64,000 bases of DNA from Idiomarina aquatica (GTDB lineage: Bacteria; Pseudomonadota; Gammaproteobacteria; Enterobacterales; Alteromonadaceae). Numbering within the stretch: the stretch's first letter is position 1; the number at the start of each line of letters is the position of its first letter. The stretch covers positions 496,001 to 560,000 of the forward strand of contig NZ_PIPS01000001.1 of the NCBI RefSeq assembly GCF_003987185.1, written 5' to 3'. The notes below the pieces were generated by a model. It saw only the letters and a list, made by a program, of their open reading frames with translations. It was not told the DNA's origin and did not search any database. Below, piece after piece: positions 54,801-63,842 of the stretch. The position numbers and the translations under genes are program-made.

Positions 54801-55967
54801 ATGAAAACGAAAAAGCACCCAAACCCAATTGTCGCTCTGACGACCCGCCGCCCGGACAGTGATGTGTCTGGCATGGCCGTTATGAGCACCATCATTACGC
54901 TCGCCGGTTCCGGCAAGCGTCGCGTCCAGTTGTTGCCTGACGGTGAGTTCCGCGCTAAAGACGGCCGTCCGTTCGATGCCCCGCACTGGGTAATGAACCA
55001 GGACGTGGCCGACCGTTTGATTAGCAAGGTTTCTGCCCGCGCTAACGATCTGCATTTTGACTACGAGCACCAGACCCTGAACTCCGAAGCCAACGGCAAA
55101 GAAGCGCCGGCGGCGGGCTGGTTCCGTGAGCTCGAATACGTGCCTGGTGAAGGACTGTTCGCGCTGGAGCCGCGCTGGACAGCCAAAGCCAAAGCTTACA
55201 TCGATAACGAAGAATACCGCTATGTGTCGGCTGTGTTCGCCTACGACAAAGAGACCGGCGAAGTCACCGACCTGTATCACGCTGCGCTGACCAACGACCC
55301 CGGTTTAGACGGCATGAAGTCGCTGGCGGCCATGAAGCACTTTACCCCTACGCCCGAGTCCTCGGGCATTCAACCACAACAGGAAGATAGTCCGATGAAC
55401 GAAGCACTGAAACTGCTGCTGACGACGTTAGGCATCGACTTTGAGGATAAAGACCTCGAAGACAAAGCCGCCTGTAAAAAGCTCGCCGACAAGGCTGATG
55501 AGGCAATTGCTGCATTGAAGGCAAAAGCCGAGGCCTCGGATGAGCTGACGACAGAAGTCGCAGCACTGAAACAACAGCAGGCCGATCCGGCCAAGTACGT
55601 TCCGATTGAAGTGGCTAACGAGTTGCGCACGCAAATCGCTGCCCTCAAAAGCGGCGGTGATGAAGCAGCGATTGCTGCTTTGATTGACACGGCGCGCTCG
55701 GAAGGTCGTTTACTGGCCTCGGAAGAAGCCTGGGCGAAACAGCTGGCTGAAAAGCACGGCGTTGAAGCGCTCAAATCGAACCTTGAATCACGCCCGTCGG
55801 TTGCGGCGCTTACGCGTGACAACAAGGACAAGGCATCCGGCAAAGACGATAAGACGGTCACTAAGCCTGATGGAGAAGAAACCGAGTTAACAGCGGACGA
55901 GTTGGCGGTTTGTAAAGCCTGCAATATCGACCCTGAAGACTACAAGAAACAGCGAGGTGGTCAGTAA
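54801..55967 (+). CDS. Prohead protease and scaffold (Mu gpI/Z-like)
   Basis: A 388-residue protein. The N-terminal 190 residues are the Mu gpI-type protease (VQLLPDGEFRAKDGRPFDAP, HFDYEHQTL, RYVSAVFAYD). The C-terminal part is a charged, coiled-coil-rich scaffold (ELTTEVAALKQQ). Conserved His and Ser residues for catalysis lie in the first half. The ATG at 54801 is preferred over 54792 because of its fixed distance to the promoter box. An internal start produces the scaffold alone. Confidence 0.85.
   Translation: MKTKKHPNPIVALTTRRPDSDVSGMAVMSTIITLAGSGKRRVQLLPDGEFRAKDGRPFDAPHWVMNQDVADRLISKVSARANDLHFDYEHQTLNSEANGKEAPAAGWFRELEYVPGEGLFALEPRWTAKAKAYIDNEEYRYVSAVFAYDKETGEVTDLYHAALTNDPGLDGMKSLAAMKHFTPTPESSGIQPQQEDSPMNEALKLLLTTLGIDFEDKDLEDKAACKKLADKADEAIAALKAKAEASDELTTEVAALKQQQADPAKYVPIEVANELRTQIAALKSGGDEAAIAALIDTARSEGRLLASEEAWAKQLAEKHGVEALKSNLESRPSVAALTRDNKDKASGKDDKTVTKPDGEETELTADELAVCKACNIDPEDYKKQRGGQ
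55395..55967 (+). CDS. Scaffold protein from internal start
   Basis: In frame with the protease gene, the ATG at 55395 (MNEALKLLLTTLGIDFEDKD) is preceded by AGGAAG with 8 nt spacing. It would give a 190-residue scaffold, as gene Z does inside gene I of Mu. Supported by the ribosome-binding site and the Mu parallel. Confidence 0.6.
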   Translation: MNEALKLLLTTLGIDFEDKDLEDKAACKKLADKADEAIAALKAKAEASDELTTEVAALKQQQADPAKYVPIEVANELRTQIAALKSGGDEAAIAALIDTARSEGRLLASEEAWAKQLAEKHGVEALKSNLESRPSVAALTRDNKDKASGKDDKTVTKPDGEETELTADELAVCKACNIDPEDYKKQRGGQ

Positions 55968-56365
55968 TGCCATTAACGAATGACCGCGATACACATCGCT
56001 CAGACCTGACGCTGGTCACCGACCCGGTGGCAGCATCCACCCGCATTTTTGGCGGCTCGATTGTGATGCTGGACAGCTCCGGCAACGCCGTGCCGGGTGC
56101 GACAGCAACCGACCTCGTGGCTCGGGGCATTAGCCAGGAGCACGTGGACAACTCTGCCGGCAGTGCCGGCGAAAAGAACGTCCGCTCGCGCCGGGGTGTT
56201 TTCTGCCTGACGAATGACGGCAGCGTGACCCGCACGGATATTGGTGGCCAGGCATACGTAGTCGATGACGAAACTGTGGCAAACAGTGACGGCACCGGCA
56301 CCCGCTCGGCCTTGGGCAAAATCATTGACGTGGACACCAAAGGTGTCTGGGTCGAAATCGCTTAA
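55967..56365 (+). CDS. Head structural protein, possible decoration protein
   Basis: A 132-residue beta-rich protein (SDLTLVTDPVAASTRIFGGS, SVTRTDIGGQAYVVDDETVA) situated between scaffold and capsid. This is the usual place for a capsid cement/decoration protein. It overlaps the protease stop codon by one base. Confidence 0.65.
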   Translation: MPLTNDRDTHRSDLTLVTDPVAASTRIFGGSIVMLDSSGNAVPGATATDLVARGISQEHVDNSAGSAGEKNVRSRRGVFCLTNDGSVTRTDIGGQAYVVDDETVANSDGTGTRSALGKIIDVDTKGVWVEIA

Positions 56366-56376
56366 GGGGCGTTGTA

Positions 56377-57255
56377 ATGATTGTTAATAAACAGAACCTG
56401 AGCACGCTTTACGTTGCGATTAAAACTGCGTTTAACAAGGGTTTAAAAAGCAACGAAGTGCTATGGAGCCGCGTGGCGACGGAAGTCCCATCGAGCACCA
56501 AAGAAGAAAGCTACAAGTGGCTGGGTCAGTTCCCGCGCCTGCAAAAGTGGATTGGTGACCGTGTCATCAAAAACTTAAAAGCGCACAGCTACTCAATCAC
56601 TAACGAGAAATTCGAGTCAACCGTCGCTATTCCGCGCGACGACATCGAAGACGATACCTACGGCGTGTTCACCCCGTTGTTTGAAGAGATGGGTTATTCC
56701 GCACTGACACACCCAGATGAGCTGGTGTTTGGTCTGTTGGCCAAAGGCTTTGATGAGCTGTGTTACGACGGCCAGAACTTCTTCGACACGGATCACAAAG
56801 TCGGTGATACCTCAGTCAGTAACATGCAAGCCGGCAGCGGTGTGCCATGGTTCCTGCTCGACACCAACCGTCCGTTAAAACCGATCATCTTCCAGAAGCG
56901 TCGCGATTATGACTTGAAGGCGCGTCAGGATGATACCTCGGAAGCGGTCTGGTCGCGGGATGAGTTTGAGTACGGCGTCGATGCGCGGGTTAACGCAGGC
57001 TTTGGCTTGTGGCAGTTGGCCTTTGGCTCGAAAGCTGACCTCACTAGTGCCAACTTCGATACCGCCATGGAATCCATGATGGGCTTGAAGTCAGACGAAG
57101 GTCGTCCGCTGGGTGTCCGTCCTAACTTGTTAGTCGTTGGCCCGAAGAACCGCGCCAAGGCGAATCGGGTGATCGAAGTGATGAACGAAGAAGGCGGCGC
57201 GAGTAACCCGAACTACAAAGCCGTTGAAGTGTTAGTGGTTAGCTGGCTCGACTAG
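56377..57255 (+). CDS. Major capsid protein (Mu gpT-like)
   Basis: A 292-residue member of the Mu major head subunit family: LYVAIKTAFNKGLKSNEVLW at the N-terminus, SYKWLGQFPRLQKWIGDRVI, and a C-terminal RPNLLVVGPKNRAKANRVIE. The length fits family members near 300 residues. A terminator follows. Confidence 0.93.
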   Translation: MIVNKQNLSTLYVAIKTAFNKGLKSNEVLWSRVATEVPSSTKEESYKWLGQFPRLQKWIGDRVIKNLKAHSYSITNEKFESTVAIPRDDIEDDTYGVFTPLFEEMGYSALTHPDELVFGLLAKGFDELCYDGQNFFDTDHKVGDTSVSNMQAGSGVPWFLLDTNRPLKPIIFQKRRDYDLKARQDDTSEAVWSRDEFEYGVDARVNAGFGLWQLAFGSKADLTSANFDTAMESMMGLKSDEGRPLGVRPNLLVVGPKNRAKANRVIEVMNEEGGASNPNYKAVEVLVVSWLD

Positions 57256-57281
57256 ACGATTGAGCTGATGTTCTCCCTGGA

Positions 57282-57314
57282 GCCGCCTGTGCAGTAACGG
57301 CGGGCGGCTTTTTT
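57282..57314 (+). terminator. Rho-independent terminator after capsid gene
   Basis: GCCGCCTG (57282-57289) pairs with CGGGCGGC (57301-57308), followed by six T. The next gene starts 17 bp later in the same direction, so partial readthrough presumably sets capsid mRNA high relative to tail mRNA. Confidence 0.85.
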
Positions 57315-57330
57315 CAACCGAGGAAAGACG

Positions 57331-57792
57331 ATGTCTAAGAGTAAATTAATTACAGCCATTGCTATGGTCGCCGCCCATGACGGTTACCGCCGTGCCGGCA
57401 TTGACCTGGTCAAAGGCGAAAACAAGCTGGAAGTGACCGAAGCACAGTTTGCGCAGCTCGATGCTGACCCGCGCATTTCCGTGCAGCGTGTGGCCGAAAG
57501 CAAATCATCAACCAGTCAAAGCACCGGAGGCGATAAAAAAGAGCCGACGAAAGTGACCTTTGATGCCGAAGCGCCGGACGAGCTGGACTTATCTAAGTTC
57601 GAGCCGGAAGGTTTGGCGCATTACGTGGCCGCTATTCACGCTCAACACAAAGCCGGCAAGCTGGAGCTTAATGCCGACGGTAAACCGAGCGTGGGTGACT
57701 TAGCGGTGGAAGTGGACGGTAAAACGGTCAAGCCAAGCGCAACCGACCGCGACACTGTTTGGGAAGGCTACAAAGCGTTAATTGGAGCCTAA
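57331..57792 (+). CDS. HI1506-like phage protein (Mu gp35-like)
   Basis: A 153-residue protein. The N-terminal part (YRRAGIDLVKGENKLEVTEA, QLDADPRISV) resembles the HI1506/Mu gp35 family; a flexible Ser/Thr/Gly linker and a second small domain follow. The role in the virion is unknown. AGGAAA precedes the ATG. Confidence 0.65.
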   Translation: MSKSKLITAIAMVAAHDGYRRAGIDLVKGENKLEVTEAQFAQLDADPRISVQRVAESKSSTSQSTGGDKKEPTKVTFDAEAPDELDLSKFEPEGLAHYVAAIHAQHKAGKLELNADGKPSVGDLAVEVDGKTVKPSATDRDTVWEGYKALIGA

Positions 57793-57795
57793 GCG

Positions 57796-58218
57796 ATGAG
57801 TTATTGCTTAGTGACTGACCTTGTGGCGCGTTTTGGTGAACGTGAGCTGATGGCGCTGACGGACCGCGACGGGACAGGCTCTGTCTCCGATGTGGTTGCT
57901 CAACATGCAGTCGATGACGCCTCGGCGCTCATTGATGGTTATTTGCATGGCCGTTATAACCTGCCCCTGAATCCGGTTCCCAGTGTGCTGACCTCGCTGT
58001 GTGCAGATATAGCCCGCTATAAGCTGTACGACAACGATGCGCCTGAGGTCGTCACTAAGCGATACGACACCGCGATTGCCTTTTTAAAATCGGTGGGTCG
58101 TGGCGAGGTGACGCTTGGCGTCAACACGGACAATAGCGCCCCAAGCTCGACCGACCTGCCGGATATTCAGTCAGGTGGCAATGTGTTTAACCGCGACAAA
58201 TCAAAAGGCTTTATCTGA
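57796..58218 (+). CDS. DUF1320 neck/connector protein (Mu gp36-like)
   Basis: A 140-residue protein: LVARFGERELMALTDRDGTG, VDDASALIDGYLHGRYNLPL. This is the DUF1320 family, thought to be head-tail connector proteins. It overlaps the next gene by one base. Confidence 0.85.
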   Translation: MSYCLVTDLVARFGERELMALTDRDGTGSVSDVVAQHAVDDASALIDGYLHGRYNLPLNPVPSVLTSLCADIARYKLYDNDAPEVVTKRYDTAIAFLKSVGRGEVTLGVNTDNSAPSSTDLPDIQSGGNVFNRDKSKGFI

Positions 58219-58667
58219 TGATGCGCGAGTTGATTGAGCAGCGACTGAAAGCACTCACGCTGGATGGCCAGCCGGTGTTTCAGCATATCGAGTCCGCCAC
58301 AAATCTCGACTCGGTCATCAAAAATAACCGTATTGCGGCGGACACAGCCTTCGTTATTCCGATGACGGACCGGGGCGCAGCTGACCAGCTGAACACTTAT
58401 CAATTTCAGCAGCCCATTACGACCGGCGTCGGTGTAGTGATTGCCTGTCGCAGCATTAACGATCGCCTGGGCAGTGATGCCATTGAGCGCATGGAGTCGC
58501 TGAAAGTTCACGTTCGCCGGCATCTTTTAGGCTGGGAGCCAAGCGAAACTTATGAGGCCTTGCTGTTTGACCAGGGCCGCATTGTGTCATTTAGCAAAAC
58601 AGCGGCCTTTTGGTTAGAGCAGTACCGCAGCCGCTTCACATTCAGAGGACAAGACCATGTCTCGTAA
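58218..58667 (+). CDS. Tail-terminator-like protein (gp37-type)
   Basis: A 149-residue protein (LKALTLDGQPVFQHIESATN, RHLLGWEPSETYEALLFDQG). Position between DUF1320 and the tail tube, and the pattern of the sequence, suggest a tail terminator. It overlaps the tube gene by 11 bp. Confidence 0.6.
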   Translation: MMRELIEQRLKALTLDGQPVFQHIESATNLDSVIKNNRIAADTAFVIPMTDRGAADQLNTYQFQQPITTGVGVVIACRSINDRLGSDAIERMESLKVHVRRHLLGWEPSETYEALLFDQGRIVSFSKTAAFWLEQYRSRFTFRGQDHVS

Positions 58668-59580
58668 GACGAAAAAACGCCTGTTGCTGGCCGCGCTACA
58701 AGATGGCGGCGGTTACGGCGAAGATCACATTATCGACAATGCGGTGACACCCAAAGCCATGCAGACAATGGATTTGGAAGTCACGCCGATTGAAGCGACG
58801 GAAGTGGACCGTGAGTTCGACAACGGTCGCCCGGGCAATAACAAGTTTCTGGTCGTGGGTAAGCACTGCAAAGTGACGTTCTCAGTTGAGCTGACCGGCG
58901 GCAGCGACCCGATTACGCCGGCCAATTACACAACGGTGCTTCAGGCCTGCGGCTTTAGTGAGACCGTCGGTACCACCGAAGTGACGTACGAGCGTATTGA
59001 CGACAACACCGAGAAAGACGTGACGCTTCACGCCTATATCGATGGTGTGAATCACAAAGTGTTGGGCGCGCAAGGCACCTATAAATACATCGCCAAAATT
59101 GGCGAAGTGCCCAAGATTGAGTTTGAGTTCACCGGTCTGTTTGGTGGCTTAGCGGGTGAAAGTATCCCGGAAGCTGACTTTAGCGGCTGGCAAATTCCGG
59201 CCACGGTCGGTGCTAAGCACACCACCATGACGCTGGACAGCACTGAGTTGTCAATGCACGAATTTGAGCTCGACGGTAAGAACGAAGTCATTTACAGCGA
59301 AAACACCAAGTCTGAGCAGGTATACATCACCGACTGGAAGCAAGACGGCAAGATTGTGTTTGAAGCGCCCGCACACGCCGACTTTGATCCAACCTCTATC
59401 TATGTTGCCGGGGCCACCATGCCACTGACACTGGTGCACGGTACAGTCGCTGGCAACATCGTCACCATCGCCAGTGCGGCCATCCAGTTAGGTAAGCCAA
59501 CCTACGGCGATAAAGACGGTGTACTGACGTTCGACTGCCCGTTCCGGGTTATTCAAGATGAAACGCTGGTGACCGCGTAG
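58657..59580 (+). CDS. Major tail tube protein
   Basis: A 307-residue beta-rich protein (MDLEVTPIEATEVDREFDNG, FSVELTGGSDPITPANYTTV, VPKIEFEFTGLFGG) of the siphovirus tail tube type. No sheath gene accompanies it, supporting a non-contractile tail. Confidence 0.8.
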   Translation: MSRKTKKRLLLAALQDGGGYGEDHIIDNAVTPKAMQTMDLEVTPIEATEVDREFDNGRPGNNKFLVVGKHCKVTFSVELTGGSDPITPANYTTVLQACGFSETVGTTEVTYERIDDNTEKDVTLHAYIDGVNHKVLGAQGTYKYIAKIGEVPKIEFEFTGLFGGLAGESIPEADFSGWQIPATVGAKHTTMTLDSTELSMHEFELDGKNEVIYSENTKSEQVYITDWKQDGKIVFEAPAHADFDPTSIYVAGATMPLTLVHGTVAGNIVTIASAAIQLGKPTYGDKDGVLTFDCPFRVIQDETLVTA

Positions 59581-59606
59581 TCACCGGCTAACAGGGAGAA
59601 ATAGAC

Positions 59607-59921
59607 ATGGGTTTTAAGTTTAAACGCGTTAATGAAATTACCTGGCCGGTGACTGCCGACGTTCCTCAGGATGGCGGTAAAACCGAAAAGCACGACTTCT
59701 TTTGTCGGTTTCGCTACATCACCCGCTCTGAATTTAATCGCATTCAGGCGCTGGGTGAAGAAGCGCTGATGCGTCATGTGATTGTCGGTATCGGTGAGAC
59801 CAAAGAAGACATCGATACCGCTGAAGAAACGATCCGCGAAGTGACCGAAGTGCCCTATTACACCTCGGCCATTTACCAGGCATTTCTAAAAGTACTGATA
59901 GGGGCTGAAGCAAAAAACTAG
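59607..59921 (+). CDS. Tail assembly chaperone (G-like)
   Basis: A 104-residue protein between tube and tape measure, the fixed position of the lambda G chaperone. FKFKRVNEITWPVTADVP and RYITRSEFNRIQALGEEALM are the notable parts. The final codons GCA AAA AAC TAG contain the heptamer A_AAA_AAC directly before the stop, so a fraction of ribosomes should shift -1 and make a longer protein. Confidence 0.8.
   Translation: MGFKFKRVNEITWPVTADVPQDGGKTEKHDFFCRFRYITRSEFNRIQALGEEALMRHVIVGIGETKEDIDTAEETIREVTEVPYYTSAIYQAFLKVLIGAEAKN
59912..59918 (+). other. -1 ribosomal frameshift site A_AAA_AAC
   Basis: The heptamer is in the correct frame (X_XXY_YYZ), one codon before the stop of the chaperone gene. 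The -1 frame is open from here to 60277. A 9-bp hairpin (59950-59958/59975-59983) lies 31 nt downstream, further than usual for a stimulator. Confidence 0.8.
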
Positions 59922-60277
59922 AGTCCGTGGCCCATCAGCTTGCTAAAGGAAACGCCGCCGACCCGAAAGAAGACGCGGCGTTTATCAAGCAGATGGAAGC
60001 TGCGGGAGCTCCGAAAGAGCTGATAGAAAAACAGCGCATGAGCGCCGCCAGCAGTGATGAGATTGAGGTGTTAAACGCCTGTTATCCGGCGGTTGAATGG
60101 TTCTTTCAGGTGTATGACCTGCTGCGCTGGAACCAGCATTTTTGTTTAGGGCTGGATGTGGTGGCCGTAGAAGCGGATGCACGAATGCGCGGTATCGAGA
60201 TAAACCCAACCGATTATCAGAATCTGCGCACGCTAACCGCTTACTACAGCGATGCGATTAACGAGGAGAGCGCGTGA
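59918..60277 (+). CDS. Frameshift extension of tail chaperone (GT-like)
   Basis: 119 codons in the -1 frame, joined to the first 104 residues to give a 223-residue fusion, like lambda gpGT. The sequence (KQMEAAGAPKELIEKQRMSA, WFFQVYDLLRWNQHFCLGLD) resembles the DUF1799-type partner. A separate start at GTG 59927 lacks a good ribosome-binding site, so frameshifting is preferred. It overlaps the tape measure start. Confidence 0.75.
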   Translation, partial: LESVAHQLAKGNAADPKEDAAFIKQMEAAGAPKELIEKQRMSAASSDEIEVLNACYPAVEWFFQVYDLLRWNQHFCLGLDVVAVEADARMRGIEINPTDYQNLRTLTAYYSDAINEESA

Positions 60278-63252
60278 GTAACGATTTAAGCTTGATGATA
60301 CGCCTTAAGGGTGAATCCTCAGACCTGGTCAATGCACTCAGTAAAGCCAGCGCCCAGAACCGGGTGTTAAATGGCGAACTGCGCGCATCCGGCGCAAGCT
60401 CTCAAGCCGCATCGCGTGGCTTTGACCAGGTAACACGGAAAAGCACGGCCATGGGCGGTGCACTTCGCACTGCCGGCATTGCCATTACGACGTACTTCGG
60501 TGTCACCCAACTCCAGAACATGGCCACCAACCTGACCAGCGCCGCCGGCAAAATGCAGGATGCGGAGGTTCGTCTTCGCAACCTGACCGGCTCATCTGAA
60601 GAGTTTGCCGAGGCGCAAAGCTTTATCAGCGAAACGGCTGAGCGCCAGAGCCGTGACATACTGGTTTTAACCGACTCTTATGCGCGCTTGTTGGCGCTTC
60701 AAAGCGGCGGCATTGTCACCGGTGCCGAGACCCGCGAAATCATGCTCGGCATTAACGATGCAGCGGCGGGCTTGGGGGCGACATCCTCGCAGGTGCAGCA
60801 AGTCATGTACGGCTTATCACAAGCACTGGCCTCGCCGGTTGTGCGTGCTGAAGAGCTAAACCAAACCGTTGAGTCGTTGCCATCATTGCTGCAAGCCATG
60901 GACAAGGCATCCGGTGCCGGTGAAGGTGGCTTCCGCCGGATGGTCAATGAGGGCCAAGTGACCTCGGAGTTTTTCAAAACGACGTTGATCCAGGCGCTGA
61001 AAAAGTGGGAAGGCGCTGCCGAGTCCACTTACGACAATATCAATTCAAAGATACAGCGTAACCGCAACAGCTATTACGCCATGGCTAACGCCTTCGAAGA
61101 TCCGATTGATGATGCGTTGACCCCGCTGTTAAACGCACAATCTGCCGCGATGGAGTTTGCGGCCAATAATGCCCAGACCCTTGCCACCGCATTGCAAGGC
61201 ACTCTGATTGCGGGCGTTGGCTCACTGACCGGTATGCTCGGTGCCTATATCGTGGCACGTGCACGTGCCACCCAGGAAGAAACCCGATCACTGGTGGCCA
61301 AACAGCGCTCGCTTCAGGCGGAATATCAGCAGGCGGTAGCGGCGCAGCGCACCGCACAATTTGAATTGAACAAGGCGGCAGCGTTTCGTACCTCAACCGC
61401 CGGACTGACGGCTGCAACCGCGGCAACCAACCGCTACACCGCCGCACAAACCGCGCTAACGGCAGCAAACGCGCGCGTCACGGCGGCGCAAACCGCCAAT
61501 GCAGCCGCAACAGCAGCGCTTGCCGGTCGTATGAGTATGCTGGGTCGCATTGGCGGTGGTGTTTTACGTTTGTTGGGTGGTTGGCCGGGTCTACTTATTA
61601 CTGGTGGCCTGGCATTGATGACCTTTGGCGGGCGTGCTAAAGAAGCCGCTGAAGACACGTTCGAATACTCTGACTCGCTTTACACCTTATCAGACGCCAT
61701 TACCAAAACGGTGGACCAGCTCAAAGCAGACCAACAAGCGGCTGGTAACGAACTGGACAAGTTGAATGCGCACCTCGATGGACTGGTAAAGAAAAAAGAA
61801 GAGCTTGAGAAAAAGGTAACCAGTGGCGAACAAAATATCTACGCCGGTGCACGTGGCACTTCGCCGGAGCTTCGCAGCGGACAAATGCGCCGGGAGCTTG
61901 AAGAGTTAAAGCTGCTCATTGAGGAAGTCACGGAAAAACGCGACAAGCTGGTGGAAACCAATGACAAACGCACCGACACCATCGATGACAAGAAAAAGCA
62001 AAATAACCAGGCAGAGCAAGAGAAAGAAAAAATGCGCCTTAAGTCTGTCCAGGAGCAGGCGCAAAAAATGCTGGAAAGCCTTGAGAAACAAAAGCAACTT
62101 CAGGGGCAGGTGTCAGAAGCGGCTAAGGTTCGCTATGAAGTGGAGCACGGCGCATTAAAAGAAATCGAAGCCACTACCAAGCAGTTGCTGATTGAGAAAG
62201 CCAAAGAGCTGGATGCTGAAAAAGAGCGTCAGGAGCTTCAGTCGACCGCTAAAGACTATCTGGCCAACCTGCGCGAGCAGGCGAACGTGCACAACATTAC
62301 CACCGAGCTTGCCCGGGTTCGTTACCAAATCGAGCACGGCGAGCTTCAGGGCATCAATGCTGAGCTGGAGAAGCGCTTATTAAACGAAGCGCGCCTGGCC
62401 GATGCCGCCCGCCAAAAAGAAGAGCAAAAACAGGCCGACAAGCAAACTGAGCAGCAGTTTAATTCGATGACCGGGTCAATGGAAAACGATCTGATGTCAC
62501 CGGAGCAACGCATCCAGGCTGAGTATGACAAAAGACTGGAGCTGATAGATAAGTATGGCCAGCTTGAGATCGCCAAAACTGAAGAGGTAGAGCGGGCAAA
62601 AATCAATGCGAAGAAGTTATTCGACAAGCAAACCGAAGAGCTTCAGCGCAAGCAGTTGCAAACCCAGCTTTATGCCGGCCAGCAAATCTTCGACGGCATG
62701 GCGGGTCTGGCTAAGGCCTTCGGCGGTGAACAGTCATCCGCCTACAAAGCGATGTTTGCAGTGAGCAAAGGCTTTGCTATCGCGCAGGGCGTGCTGAACC
62801 TGTCAACGGCCATATCCAATGCGTTTGCCCTGCCGTTCCCAACCAACATACCGGCCATGGCTACTGCTGCGTCTGAGGGGGGCAAACTACTGACCACCAT
62901 CAAAGGCACAACTTACCAGGGACAAGCGCACGACGGCATCGCGCGCGTGCCGGCATCCAATGAAGGCACCTGGATGCTGCGCCGTGACGAGATGGTGCTT
63001 AACCCGCGTCAGCGCGACAACTTCGAAAACCTCGTTAACCGTGTTGACAACATGGCCGGTGGCCGTGGTGGCGCTCAAGTGGTCGAGTTTAAACCACAAA
63101 TCGCCATTGATGCCCGGGGTGCTGCCGAAGGTGTCGAGAGCCGTTTAGAAGGCGTTATGGACGAGATGATGGAGCAAATGAAACAAGAGCTGTACGACGA
63201 CTTTGCTAACAACGGTCCGTTGTCGCAGCGGTTACGGAGTAACGCGGCATGA
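60274..63252 (+). CDS. Tape measure protein
   Basis: A 992-residue protein with an N-terminal lambda-like tape measure domain (ATKMQDAEVRL-type KMQDAEVRLRNLTGSSEEFA, QVMYGLSQALASPVVRAEEL), a hydrophobic region (LLGGWPGLLITGGLALMTFG), long coiled coils (residues 480-620) and an Ala/Gly-rich C-terminus. It sets tail length. The start is GTG in a GTGA overlap with GAGGAGAG ahead. Confidence 0.92.
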   Translation: MSNDLSLMIRLKGESSDLVNALSKASAQNRVLNGELRASGASSQAASRGFDQVTRKSTAMGGALRTAGIAITTYFGVTQLQNMATNLTSAAGKMQDAEVRLRNLTGSSEEFAEAQSFISETAERQSRDILVLTDSYARLLALQSGGIVTGAETREIMLGINDAAAGLGATSSQVQQVMYGLSQALASPVVRAEELNQTVESLPSLLQAMDKASGAGEGGFRRMVNEGQVTSEFFKTTLIQALKKWEGAAESTYDNINSKIQRNRNSYYAMANAFEDPIDDALTPLLNAQSAAMEFAANNAQTLATALQGTLIAGVGSLTGMLGAYIVARARATQEETRSLVAKQRSLQAEYQQAVAAQRTAQFELNKAAAFRTSTAGLTAATAATNRYTAAQTALTAANARVTAAQTANAAATAALAGRMSMLGRIGGGVLRLLGGWPGLLITGGLALMTFGGRAKEAAEDTFEYSDSLYTLSDAITKTVDQLKADQQAAGNELDKLNAHLDGLVKKKEELEKKVTSGEQNIYAGARGTSPELRSGQMRRELEELKLLIEEVTEKRDKLVETNDKRTDTIDDKKKQNNQAEQEKEKMRLKSVQEQAQKMLESLEKQKQLQGQVSEAAKVRYEVEHGALKEIEATTKQLLIEKAKELDAEKERQELQSTAKDYLANLREQANVHNITTELARVRYQIEHGELQGINAELEKRLLNEARLADAARQKEEQKQADKQTEQQFNSMTGSMENDLMSPEQRIQAEYDKRLELIDKYGQLEIAKTEEVERAKINAKKLFDKQTEELQRKQLQTQLYAGQQIFDGMAGLAKAFGGEQSSAYKAMFAVSKGFAIAQGVLNLSTAISNAFALPFPTNIPAMATAASEGGKLLTTIKGTTYQGQAHDGIARVPASNEGTWMLRRDEMVLNPRQRDNFENLVNRVDNMAGGRGGAQVVEFKPQIAIDARGAAEGVESRLEGVMDEMMEQMKQELYDDFANNGPLSQRLRSNAA

Positions 63253-63842
63253 ACCTATTCCCTGACATTGAGCCAACACGCAGCGGCTTTACCATAAGCT
63301 TCGCTACGAAACCCATGCTTTCGCCTTATAACCAGGTTGAGGAAATTTGGGAAGAGCCCGGCGATAAGTGGCACATATCCTTGCGCTGGGCGTTTCTGAC
63401 TAAAGCGGAAGGCCGCCGGTTACGCGCTCACTTGCTGGCTCTGCGTGGCCATAGTGGCGTGACCTTTATCGAAGACACCGCACACAGCAACGAAGGCAGC
63501 TGGAACGGTACGCCGGTAGTGCACGGCTCAAACCAATACGGCGTTCAATTAACCGCGCGGGGCTTTGCAGCGTCACAAACGGTCGCTAAAGCCGGTGATC
63601 GTTTTCAGTTGGGCAACCGGCTGCACGAGTTAACCGAAGATGCGGTCAGCAACGCTAGTGGCATTGTCACGCTGAACTTCCAACCGGAAATTATCACCAT
63701 ACCACTGGATGGGGATTTTCTGAACCACAACCGGCCACGTGTGCGCGCCATGCTCAAAGACCCGGACAAGCTGCCCTCGTTCTCTGGCACCAAAGCGGGG
63801 TTCCGTAATATCCAGGTCGACTTTCAGGAGGCGTTGCGATGA
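63249..63842 (+). CDS. Tail tip/distal tail-like protein
   Basis: A 197-residue protein directly after the tape measure (4-bp overlap), the usual place for lambda M/L-like tail-tip genes. WHISLRWAFLTKAEGRRLRA and GDFLNHNRPRVRAMLKDPDK are notable. No precise family is recognised. Confidence 0.6.
   Translation: MNLFPDIEPTRSGFTISFATKPMLSPYNQVEEIWEEPGDKWHISLRWAFLTKAEGRRLRAHLLALRGHSGVTFIEDTAHSNEGSWNGTPVVHGSNQYGVQLTARGFAASQTVAKAGDRFQLGNRLHELTEDAVSNASGIVTLNFQPEIITIPLDGDFLNHNRPRVRAMLKDPDKLPSFSGTKAGFRNIQVDFQEALR

Noticed and set aside
57255-57281. CTGATG near 57266 as a third hammerhead
   Set aside because: It reads CTGATGT, without the conserved A9, and no GAAA/GUC partner or stems are nearby.
59927-60277. 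Independent gene from GTG 59927
   Set aside because: No good ribosome-binding site, and the upstream A_AAA_AAC in the right frame explains the open frame better.
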